Source: Acetobacter musti
Lineage (GTDB): Bacteria; Pseudomonadota; Alphaproteobacteria; Acetobacterales; Acetobacteraceae
DNA length: 64,000 nt
Assembly: GCF_011516835.1 (NCBI RefSeq)
Contig: NZ_WOTB01000003.1
Location: 124,001-188,000 of the forward strand
Reading direction: 5' to 3'
The notes beneath the pieces are model-generated. The model saw nothing but the letters and a program-made list of their open reading frames with translations, had not been told where the DNA came from and did no database searches. The translations under genes were made by a program, and so were the position numbers. Below, one piece after another: positions 17,215 to 24,590 of the stretch. Position 1 is the first letter of the stretch; each line of letters opens with the position of its first letter.

Positions 17215-19022
17215 AGCGCGCCGGTGAAGTTACAATTCCCGACGACGAACTCCCGCATTATGCGGGACATCCCGTCAGGTTCATTGTCCGATATGCCCGG
17301 AGCCGGGCTCTTCCGCATCTGATCGTATTCGGATTTGTAACCCTGGCGGTTTCATGTGCCGTCTTCTCATCATATGCCATCAGACACCTGGTCGATACGA
17401 TGGATGCTGTTCCGCGTGGCGGAGGCGATCACGGGTCCGTTCATGCGGTATGGGTCGCGGTTGCATGGCTTGCTGTCATCATCGCGGCGGATAATCTTTC
17501 ATGGCGTGTCGCCGGCTGGTACGCGGTAAAAGCCTTTGTTGCCGTCACCGGCGACGTAAGGCTCGATCTGTTCCGGTATCTGACGGGACATTCCACCGGC
17601 TATTTCGCGGACCGGATGCCTGCGGCCCTTGCCGCCCGCATTTCCACGGCGGGAACGGCAACCTTCACGCTTGAGAGCCTGATGGCGTGGAATGTCCTTC
17701 CACCGTGCCTCAACGTCCTGCTCTCCATCGGCCTGATGATTACCGTCAGTCCGCTGATGGGAAGCGTTATTACTCTGCTGTCATTCAGTCTTGCCGCGCT
17801 CATGTTCCGCATGGCCCGGAACGGGCGGCAGCTTCACGCGACCTACGCTACTGACGCGGCGGGTGTTGACGGTGAGATGCAGGACGTTGTCGGCAATCTG
17901 CCGCTCGTCCGGACGTTCGGGATGCTGGGCTTTGAGCGGACCCGGCTAGCCCACACCCTGCATGGAGAAATGGCGACCCGCGGAAAATCTCTTCGTCATA
18001 TGGAGAAGCTCCGGCTGGTTCACGCCCTGCTCACGGCCGTTCTGACGGCGGGTCTGCTGATATGGGTTGTCCTTCTATGGCAGGCTGGCAAGGCCACCGT
18101 GGGCGATGTCGTCATGGTGGTTAATCTTGGTTTCATGATTCTGCACGGCACGCGGGATCTCGCCGTCGCGCTGGTTGAGACGGTCCAGCATACCGCCCGT
18201 CTTGGCGAGACGCTGTCCACCATTCTTGTGCCTCATGAAATGCAGGACCGTCCCAATGCGACCGGCTTTAAAGGTGCCACCGCCGGCGAGGTCCGGTTTC
18301 AGGATGTCACTTTTGCCTATCCGACCGGCCCGAACGTGCTGGAGCATTTCAATCTGCACGTCGCTGCGGGAACCCGCGTCGGTCTGGTCGGCCGTTCCGG
18401 CTCTGGCAAAAGTACTGTGCTCGCGCTGCTTCAGCGCCAGCGTTATGTCCTGAGTGGCGCAGTTCTGATCGATGGTCAGAATATCAATGATCTTTCCGAG
18501 ACAGCACTTCGTGGCTGTATGTCGGTCGTGCCGCAGGATGTTTCGCTTCTGCGGCGATCGGTTGCTGACAACATCCGCTACGGTAAACCCGAGGCCTCAG
18601 ACGAGGATGTACGCCAGGCCGCTGATGCGGCTGGCTGTACTGACTTCATTACCGCGCTTCCTCAGGGCTTTGATACGGAAGTTGGCGATCGTGGTGTGAA
18701 GCTCTCCGGCGGCCAGCGTCAGCGTCTCGCCATTGCCCGCGCGTTTCTCCGGAACGCTCCGATTCTGATCCTTGATGAGGCGACCAGCGCACTGGACAGC
18801 GAAAGCGAACAGCACATCCAGATAGCGCTTTCGAAGCTGATGGTCGGACGCACGGTCATTGCCGTGGCCCATCGTCTCTCCACACTGAAAGATTTTGACC
18901 GGATCGTCGTTATGCAGAAGGGTCATATTGTGGAAGATGGCTCGCCGGCGGAACTTGAACGTCGCGAGGGTCCTTATCGGGAGTTCCTCAGCCTCCAGGC
19001 GATGGATATTGCGCCAATCTGA
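17211..19022 (+). CDS. ABC-type exporter, fused membrane and ATPase domains
   Basis: A 603-residue half-transporter that would work as a homodimer in the inner membrane. Residues about 30-335 hold six membrane helices (ABC exporter fold); the ATPase follows with Walker A VGRSGSGKSTVLAL near 398, the Q-loop SVVPQDVSLL, signature KLSGGQRQRLAIARAFL near 500, Walker B ILILDEATSALDSESE, and H-loop VIAVAHRLSTL. It is of the MsbA/lipid-and-drug exporter type; the substrate is unknown. Start is GTG, set directly on the stop of a five-codon leader frame. Confidence 0.92.
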   Translation: MKRAGEVTIPDDELPHYAGHPVRFIVRYARSRALPHLIVFGFVTLAVSCAVFSSYAIRHLVDTMDAVPRGGGDHGSVHAVWVAVAWLAVIIAADNLSWRVAGWYAVKAFVAVTGDVRLDLFRYLTGHSTGYFADRMPAALAARISTAGTATFTLESLMAWNVLPPCLNVLLSIGLMITVSPLMGSVITLLSFSLAALMFRMARNGRQLHATYATDAAGVDGEMQDVVGNLPLVRTFGMLGFERTRLAHTLHGEMATRGKSLRHMEKLRLVHALLTAVLTAGLLIWVVLLWQAGKATVGDVVMVVNLGFMILHGTRDLAVALVETVQHTARLGETLSTILVPHEMQDRPNATGFKGATAGEVRFQDVTFAYPTGPNVLEHFNLHVAAGTRVGLVGRSGSGKSTVLALLQRQRYVLSGAVLIDGQNINDLSETALRGCMSVVPQDVSLLRRSVADNIRYGKPEASDEDVRQAADAAGCTDFITALPQGFDTEVGDRGVKLSGGQRQRLAIARAFLRNAPILILDEATSALDSESEQHIQIALSKLMVGRTVIAVAHRLSTLKDFDRIVVMQKGHIVEDGSPAELERREGPYREFLSLQAMDIAPI

Positions 19023-19289
19023 GCCTGTGACGGTGATATCTGCCAGCCTTGATGATGTATTCTGGTCCGTGACCTCAGGTCTGCAGACCGCGATCTTACG
19101 TAGCCGGCCTGGTCCGTAACGTGTTCTCTGGCGTCGAATACGAGGCTCAACGGGCTTATGTCGGGGGCCGGATACCAGGCATGAAGAAAAACGGGCTGGC
19201 AATTCGCTCATCTCTGCGGAATCTCTTTGGGCAGTTTTTTCTGTCTGATTTCAGACAACTGGCAGGCTCAGGATCGAAGTTTCAGCGCA

Positions 19290-19802
19290 ATGACGATGAC
19301 GTGGGGAGATTTTCAGGCTGTTGTTCAGCTTTCGGCCGGGCTTAACGTCGCCATTCTGAGTTTTGTCGATATCAGCCTGCCTGCCATCAAGGAGAGGCGA
19401 CGCGTTTTCAGCAAGGCGCGGCAGGAGCTGGAAATTCACCGCAAGAATCCGCACAAACAGACCGTCACGGAGATCGCCGAGCATAAGCAGAATGTTGGCA
19501 ATATCGACCGGCAGCTTTTCGATCTCTGGCGGGAGACCGCCGACTTTGAGAGTTTCGAAGACTCACTGATGAAATCGACAGGTGTCTTTGGTATTGTTGG
19601 CGCCGTTCTGAGTCTCAGCCTGCTGATGTATTCAGCGTTTCACTACGACGAGGCAGTAACGCTTACGGATGAAGCGCTGGTCTTCCTGTCATTCCTGTCG
19701 CTTGGCGCGGCCTTTATTATCAATTTCTTCACCGCGTCGAAGGCCAGTCGTTTTACGAAGCGGTGCAACGATCTCCGCGAAAAAATGCGTACGACCCTCT
19801 GA
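19290..19802 (+). CDS. Uncharacterised membrane protein with coiled coil and C-terminal helix pair
   Basis: A roughly 170-residue protein. A mildly hydrophobic N-terminal helix is followed by a charged helical stretch (KERRRVFSKARQELEIHRK and on to about residue 95) and then two membrane helices (GVFGIVGAVLSLSLLMYSAF and ALVFLSFLSLGAAFIINFF) with a basic tail. I recognise no family. The ATG at 19290 is chosen because it precedes the first helix; the frame is open back to a TTG at 19227. The 267 bases after the exporter gene contain nothing else that I can support. Confidence 0.6.
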   Translation: MTMTWGDFQAVVQLSAGLNVAILSFVDISLPAIKERRRVFSKARQELEIHRKNPHKQTVTEIAEHKQNVGNIDRQLFDLWRETADFESFEDSLMKSTGVFGIVGAVLSLSLLMYSAFHYDEAVTLTDEALVFLSFLSLGAAFIINFFTASKASRFTKRCNDLREKMRTTL

Positions 19803-19851
19803 AAGGTCTCCGGTGGGTATTCTTCGTTCCGGACATTGCTTCCCTGACAAT

Positions 19852-19883
19852 AAAAAGACCCACCGGCAGGGTGCTGGCGGGTC
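19852..19883 (-). terminator. Rho-independent terminator of the acetate permease gene
   Basis: On the minus strand the sequence folds as GACCCgCCaGCA...TGCcGGtGGGTC with two internal mismatches, followed directly by TTTTT. It starts 39 bases after the SatP-type stop codon, a normal distance. Confidence 0.75.
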
Positions 19884-19921
19884 CATGGATGCATGATGAC
19901 AGAGAATGAAGACGACAGAAA

Positions 19922-20521
19922 TCAGGCGGCGACAGGTGAACCCACGGGCAGATGCGCGACGACACGAGGGATGCCAACCGGAAGAACCGCCCGGCCAAGC
20001 TGCGCTTCGATGACTTCGGCCATCGCCAGATAGAGAGCTGAAACGCCGCAAAGCAGGCCTTCAAAGCCGGCGAAATGCGTAATCGCGGCGTTGCCTGTTG
20101 CTTCACCGGCGGCAAGAAGTGCGAACAGCACGGTCAGTGAGCCGAAGACGAATTGCAGCACCCGGTTAGACCGCAATGTGCCGACAAACATGAATGCCGT
20201 GAATACGCCCCACAGGCCGAGATAGCAGGCCATTGCGGTTGGGTCCGAGGCAGCGATCAGCCCGAGTTTAGGCAGGAAAATCAGCAGGACAAGAGAAATC
20301 CAGAAAGCCCCGTAGGATGTAAAGGCGGTCAGGCCGAAGGTGTTGCCTTTCGGATATTCCAGCAAACCTGCGCACATCTGCGCGGCTCCGCCAAAGATAA
20401 TTCCCGTAGCGATTACGGATGAATTAAGCGGCAAAAAACCTGCATTACAGAGATTGAGCAGGATTGTCGTCATTCCGAACCCGGCAAGTCCGAGGGGTGC
20501 GGGATTAGCTAGACGTTCCAT
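19922..20521 (-). CDS. satP: Acetate uptake transporter, GPR1/FUN34/SatP (YaaH) family
   Basis: SatP-type proteins are small six-helix acetate/succinate-proton symporters or channels of the inner membrane. The 199-residue product begins MERLANPAPLGLAGFG, which contains the family signature NPAPLGL, and has the GIIFGGAAQMCAGLLEYPKG and FTSYGAFWISL segments and six hydrophobic stretches. The ATG at 20519-20521 has GGGAG seven bases upstream; the frame is open to 20623 but without family similarity. In an acetic acid bacterium this may serve acetate uptake or overoxidation. A terminator follows. Confidence 0.92.
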   Translation of the reverse strand: MERLANPAPLGLAGFGMTTILLNLCNAGFLPLNSSVIATGIIFGGAAQMCAGLLEYPKGNTFGLTAFTSYGAFWISLVLLIFLPKLGLIAASDPTAMACYLGLWGVFTAFMFVGTLRSNRVLQFVFGSLTVLFALLAAGEATGNAAITHFAGFEGLLCGVSALYLAMAEVIEAQLGRAVLPVGIPRVVAHLPVGSPVAA

Positions 20522-20673
20522 CGCGGAACTCCCGGCAAATAGGGGATTATGAACTGAGCAGAACCAGACTGGTCCGGAGCTGCCCGGCGCACGCATAGTC
20601 GCGCGCTTCCGGCTATCTAACAATAATTATAATAACTGAGATGCATTATGTTTTTATCACAATTTTGTGTGGA

Positions 20674-21510
20674 TTATCTCCGATCGTCTTGGGTTTTCTC
20701 TGATGTCACTGGCATCAGAGGCGCTGCGGCTCCGCCGCGCCCGAAATTAGCGAGAACCTGCACCCCTGTTACGATCCAGTTGCCGTTCCGGTAGACGAGC
20801 AGTGGAGCACCGCTGCTTCCCCGCGTTGCATCGCAGTTGTGGGAAATCATTGGCTGTCCGTTGCCGTCGGCGACAATGGCCATGACATGACAGGCCATAT
20901 CTGACGTTACGACCTCGCGAAAATCCTGCTCGTAACCGCCGAGCATTACGCCATCGCCCGGAGCAGGAAGGTTCTGTGCGACAGTCAGACTCTGTGTCGG
21001 TGTGCCGGCTGGCGCGTCAAGGAACAGGGTTGCCCGGTCGTAAGCTGCTGTAAGGGCTTCACGACGAGGATCGTAGCCGGGCGGTATCAGGAACCGTGCG
21101 ACACGGGCATGAGAGGCAAATTGACCCCGGTTGTAGGCGCGAAGAAAATGAACGTCACGCGGCTGGATATAATGGCCGGTTTTTGCGATCCACAGACAAT
21201 GGGCTGCAGTTTCCACAACAGCAGGAGCGATCAGAAATCCTGTACAGCGGCCGCCCAGTTCGGTCTGAACCCGGCCGATTGCGCTCCATGGCAAATCTTC
21301 CACGCCCACCTGCCGGCGTGTATCCCCAGTTCCGATCCCGGGTCTTGCAGGAACCGGGACAAGCTGGGCATGAGCGATCGGGGCTGACATGGCGACGAAC
21401 AGGCCGCTGATTGCTGCTGCCCACCAGAGTATTTTTATGCCGATCTTTGCTGTCTGGCATTGACTGGGGAATAATTTTATTCCGGATGTTGCTTTCGCAG
21501 AACAGACCAT
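20674..21510 (-). CDS. Secreted trypsin-like serine protease
   Basis: A 278-residue protein with a long N-terminal basic region and hydrophobic signal segment (about residues 26-49, ending APIAHA-Q), so it is probably exported. The chymotrypsin-fold triad is visible: His104 in ETAAHCLWIA, probable Asp158 in YDRATLFLD, and Ser233 in RGSSGAPLLVY. The nearest recognisable group is the V8-like/trypsin-like secreted proteases of proteobacteria. Cys89 with Cys105 and Cys207 with Cys226 may form disulfides. Substrate unknown. The upstream region to cdd is about 100 bases. Confidence 0.87.
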   Translation of the reverse strand: MVCSAKATSGIKLFPSQCQTAKIGIKILWWAAAISGLFVAMSAPIAHAQLVPVPARPGIGTGDTRRQVGVEDLPWSAIGRVQTELGGRCTGFLIAPAVVETAAHCLWIAKTGHYIQPRDVHFLRAYNRGQFASHARVARFLIPPGYDPRREALTAAYDRATLFLDAPAGTPTQSLTVAQNLPAPGDGVMLGGYEQDFREVVTSDMACHVMAIVADGNGQPMISHNCDATRGSSGAPLLVYRNGNWIVTGVQVLANFGRGGAAAPLMPVTSEKTQDDRR

Positions 21511-21613
21511 AGAGATAACATCATAAATTATTCCGGATTTTTCTGGAATCCGGCTATTGATATCTGGATCTGACGATCGCCGGGAACGGCGCAGTGCATC
21601 CGGATTTCAATGA

Positions 21614-22048
21614 TTACCTCGGCGTTCCCACTGAAACACCGAGATTATCAGGACCAAAACTATCTGGCAGAAGCTCGGCCAGTGTCCGTGTCAGCAGAAT
21701 TTTACCGGCCGGATCTACCATATGCACCTTCGTCTCGGGTGCCGCGAACTCACGCAGTTTCTGGCGGCAACCTCCACATGGCGGGCAGGGCTCGGCCGCA
21801 CCGCAAACGACGGCTTCAATGATCCGGCGTCCGCCAGCAGCGACCATCGCCGAGATAGCACCGCCTTCTGCACAGATTCCTTCCGGGTAGGCTGCATTTT
21901 CCACGTTACAGCCAGAGTAAATATGGCCGTCATCGCAAAACATCGCTGCGCCGACTTTAAAGTGTGAATATGGCGCGTAGGCCTTCTCGCGGATTGACGT
22001 TGCTGCGGCAATTAACTCGTGAGGAACGGTTCCGGGAGCAGTGTTCAT
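21614..22048 (-). CDS. cdd: Cytidine deaminase
   Basis: Cdd deaminates cytidine and deoxycytidine in pyrimidine salvage. The 144-residue protein has the substrate segment YAPYSHFKVGAAM, GCNVENAAYPEGICAEGGAI with the catalytic Cys-Ala-Glu, and PCPPCGGCRQKLREF with the two further zinc cysteines. The ATG at 22046-22048 lies eight bases after the galE stop, so galE and cdd form an operon. The frame continues upstream through galE without similarity. Confidence 0.93.
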   Translation of the reverse strand: MNTAPGTVPHELIAAATSIREKAYAPYSHFKVGAAMFCDDGHIYSGCNVENAAYPEGICAEGGAISAMVAAGGRRIIEAVVCGAAEPCPPCGGCRQKLREFAAPETKVHMVDPAGKILLTRTLAELLPDSFGPDNLGVSVGTPR

Positions 22049-22056
22049 GATATCAT

Positions 22057-23049
22057 TCAGTCCTGATATCCACCCGGATGCGCTTCGCGCCATGCCAGAG
22101 CCGTTTCCACCGTTTTGTCGAGTTCGGTGAAGGCGGGAGTCCATCGGGTCTCTTTCATGAGGAGCGCCGGACTGGCGACCAGACTCGCCGGGTCACCCGG
22201 ACGCCGCGGCCCGGCTTTCCAGGGGACAGGTCGTCCGCTGACGCGTTCGACAGCCCGGATCACTTCGAGATTGGAATTGCCCTTTCCGGTACCGACATTG
22301 AATGTCACACTCCGGTCATCGAGCAATGGCAGAACTGCGAGATGGGCCTGAGCCAGATCCGCAACGTGAATATAATCACGGATACAACTTCCGTCCGGAG
22401 TTGGATAATCCTGCCCGAACAGCGTCAGGGCTTCCCTTCGACCCAGCGCCGCGTCGATGACCAGAGGAATCAAATGAGTCTCAGGGCGATGATCCTCCCC
22501 TGCCCTTCCGGCGGGATCGGCACCGGCGGCGTTGAAGTAGCGCAGGCACGCGCTGCGCAGGCCGTGAATCCGGTCTGCCCAGTACAGCGCCCGTTCGACG
22601 ACGCGCTTGCTTTCACCATAGGGAGATCCCGGATCAACGGGGGTCGTTTCGTCGATCGGGCCGTCTCCGGCCGAACCAAAGAGAGCAGCCGTGGAGGAAA
22701 ACACAAATTTTTTCACGCCATGCTTTATGCAGGCGTCAATCAGACCAAATCCAAGGGCACCATTATCGGTCATGTACATTAATGGATGCTGCATACTTTC
22801 ACCCACCAGCGACAAGGCGGCGAAGTGAAAGACGCAATCCCAGGGGCCGTCGGCAAGAACGGAATTCAGCAATGGCAGATCGGCAAGATCACCTTCGATA
22901 AAGCGCGCTCCGGATGGAACGGCGGCCCGATGTCCGGTGCGGAGACTGTCGTAGACTGTCACCTCATGTCCGGCATCAAGCAAAGCCAGAACCATATGAC
23001 TACCAACGTAACCCGCTCCGCCGGTCACCAGAAAACGTGAATTTTTCAT
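22057..23049 (-). CDS. galE: UDP-glucose 4-epimerase
   Basis: GalE interconverts UDP-glucose and UDP-galactose with bound NAD and supplies galactose for surface glycans. The 330-residue protein starts with the Rossmann motif VTGGAGYVGSHMVLAL, and has the VFHFAALSLVGES segment, the catalytic SSTAALFG and SPYGESKRVVE (Ser, Tyr, Lys), LRYFNAAGADP, and RDYIHVADLAQAH. All are standard. Presence just downstream of a large glycosyltransferase operon fits a role in precursor supply. It precedes cdd closely. Confidence 0.95.
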   Translation of the reverse strand: MKNSRFLVTGGAGYVGSHMVLALLDAGHEVTVYDSLRTGHRAAVPSGARFIEGDLADLPLLNSVLADGPWDCVFHFAALSLVGESMQHPLMYMTDNGALGFGLIDACIKHGVKKFVFSSTAALFGSAGDGPIDETTPVDPGSPYGESKRVVERALYWADRIHGLRSACLRYFNAAGADPAGRAGEDHRPETHLIPLVIDAALGRREALTLFGQDYPTPDGSCIRDYIHVADLAQAHLAVLPLLDDRSVTFNVGTGKGNSNLEVIRAVERVSGRPVPWKAGPRRPGDPASLVASPALLMKETRWTPAFTELDKTVETALAWREAHPGGYQD

Positions 23050-23073
23050 CTCTTTTCCGCACCCTTAATATAT

Positions 23074-23090
23074 GCGGGGACTACGAATGA
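23074..23090 (+). repeat. 17-bp perfect direct repeat, copy 2
   Basis: Exact second copy of the sequence at 3768-3784, located 24 bases before the galE start codon (galE is on the minus strand). Its place in a probable 5' untranslated or promoter region makes a regulatory role possible, but the first copy lies after a stop codon. Confidence 0.5.
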
Positions 23091-23446
23091 GCCGCCGCCG
23101 TTTATAAGTTCATCCCTCACCGAAACCACAAATACGGGCTGGCACAGAAAAAATCTTCATCGCATGATTTGTATCAAATTCACCGATATCTGCCCAATTC
23201 AAAATTCGATTTCTGTCTGTATATGAGGAATCTTGTGTTGTGGCGAACGCCAGCAATAATTTACGTGCTCGTTATGAATGAGTCGAATTATTTTTATGGG
23301 TTGACCATATAATTTACTATAAAATAAGTAATAATTTTATTTTACAGAAAAAATAATTTTTATCTCATAAAATTCATCAATATTTAATTATTTATTACAC
23401 CTTATCGAAGATAATTTTTGATATAATCACAGTCATTAAAACAAAC

Positions 23447-23492
23447 ATACACAAAAACAGTAAATCCGAAATCTATAATTTTTCGGATTTAC
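23447..23492 (-). terminator. Rho-independent terminator of the glycosyltransferase operon
   Basis: GTAAATCCGAAA at 23460-23471 pairs perfectly over twelve bases with TTTCGGATTTAC at 23481-23492 around a nine-base loop. Read on the minus strand it is followed by TGTTTTTG. It lies about 46 bases after the stop codon of the last gene of the operon. Confidence 0.85.
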
Positions 23493-23538
23493 CTTGTATT
23501 GCCGTTGCGAAAAGAACTAATTCAATATTAGCTATGAC

Positions 23539-24531
23539 TTAGCCAGGCAAAAAGTCATTTTCTTTCAGAATGCCCAAAGCGTGCCGGATCCGCTGGCCAT
23601 AAGTATGCTCGGCCATTGTCCTCGCCTGTGCTTTTTTAGCTGTTTCAAGGCGCAGAGCCTCGTTATCGAGATAGGTTGCAACCAGCCTGTCAAAATCCTT
23701 ACGATTAGAAAATGAAGGAATTTCGTCTTTCGTGTAATAACGCCTGATCTCGTAGGTATCTTCATGAAAGATCTGCATGGCGCCTGCTGCTGCTGCCTCG
23801 TAGGTTCGTGGGCCGGGCGTGGATGGCGCGATCATGAACCGCTTGTTCTCGAAATTCAGGCTTCGGCCGAGATTCAGCACCAGTTTGGAGCGTGAATAAA
23901 ACTGGACCAGTTGCTCCTTTTCCAGCCTGGCATCTGAGAACCCGATACCAAGCTCACCCCAGCCCGGACCGACAATTTTGATGTTCAGATTGCGCAGGGT
24001 TGGCATTAATCCGCGCACGATGTCCTTCCGGTTCGTGAATGCCACGCCACAAAAAAGAACATCAATCGTCCGCTCGACGTCTTCAATAATCGGTCGGTAA
24101 TGCAGTTTCGGACACGCTGCGAGAGGCAGATGCCATACGTCTTTCCGGGTGTAAAAATTCGAGCCCCAACGCTCACATGAGAAAATTACGTCGAAATCGT
24201 CGCAAATACGATAAGACGCATCCTGCTCATAAGGATCTTCCGTGGCCCAGAATACTGTAGCAGCGCCGATCTTCTTTGCTTCCCGGCAGACTTCACCGAA
24301 ATATGTGCTTTCCGGGAGGTAGGACCCGATCCCGAAAACAATCGTAGGTCTGAGATACTGGATAGCGGCTGCGGCACCGCTGATATTGGCGGCCACAACA
24401 TTTTCATCACCGAAACATTCGCCCCAGCCGGCCATGATCGATTCACGAACCTGCGCATTGGCCTGTGACTCAAAACGGCCACCGCTACAGATCAAAACCC
24501 GTCCGGAATACTCGCTTACCTTACCCACCAT
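23539..24531 (-). CDS. CgeB-like glycosyltransferase
   Basis: A 330-residue GT-B type protein. The N-terminal half has GRVLICSGGRFESQANAQVR and the FWATEDPYEQDASY motif typical of DUF3880/CgeB-like proteins; the C-terminal half has VLFCGVAFTNRKDIVRGL, LVLNLGRSLNFENKRF, and the donor-site motif APSTPGPRTYEAAAAGAMQI followed by a GT1-like acidic tail. CgeB-type enzymes glycosylate surface structures such as spore coats and polysaccharides; here the acceptor is unknown. It is the last gene of the three-gene operon, 59 bases after the previous gene, and shares its fold with the N-terminal part of the first gene's product. Confidence 0.82.
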   Translation of the reverse strand: MVGKVSEYSGRVLICSGGRFESQANAQVRESIMAGWGECFGDENVVAANISGAAAAIQYLRPTIVFGIGSYLPESTYFGEVCREAKKIGAATVFWATEDPYEQDASYRICDDFDVIFSCERWGSNFYTRKDVWHLPLAACPKLHYRPIIEDVERTIDVLFCGVAFTNRKDIVRGLMPTLRNLNIKIVGPGWGELGIGFSDARLEKEQLVQFYSRSKLVLNLGRSLNFENKRFMIAPSTPGPRTYEAAAAGAMQIFHEDTYEIRRYYTKDEIPSFSNRKDFDRLVATYLDNEALRLETAKKAQARTMAEHTYGQRIRHALGILKENDFLPG

Positions 24532-24590
24532 CGTTCCTCTTCACACCCAGGCACCATCGTTTCGAACTGCTTCTATCACAGCAACACCGG

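Larger units (their letters stand above)
23050..23538 (-). other. AT-rich intergenic region of about 490 bases
   Basis: This gap between the glycosyltransferase operon and galE is visibly much richer in A and T than the rest of the window. It holds the galE leader with the second copy of the 17-bp repeat (23074-23090) and, at the other end, the operon terminator. The middle (about 23280-23460) is long runs of A/T with no credible reading frame. A galE promoter is expected here but I cannot point to one with confidence. Confidence 0.7.

Noticed and set aside
20655-20675. A DnaA-box-like TGTGGATTA upstream of the SatP gene.
   Set aside because: A single near match without clustering is expected by chance.
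21533-21553. CCGGATT...AATCCGG hairpin after cdd as terminator.
   Set aside because: Seven-pair stem without a T run on the minus strand; could equally be chance.
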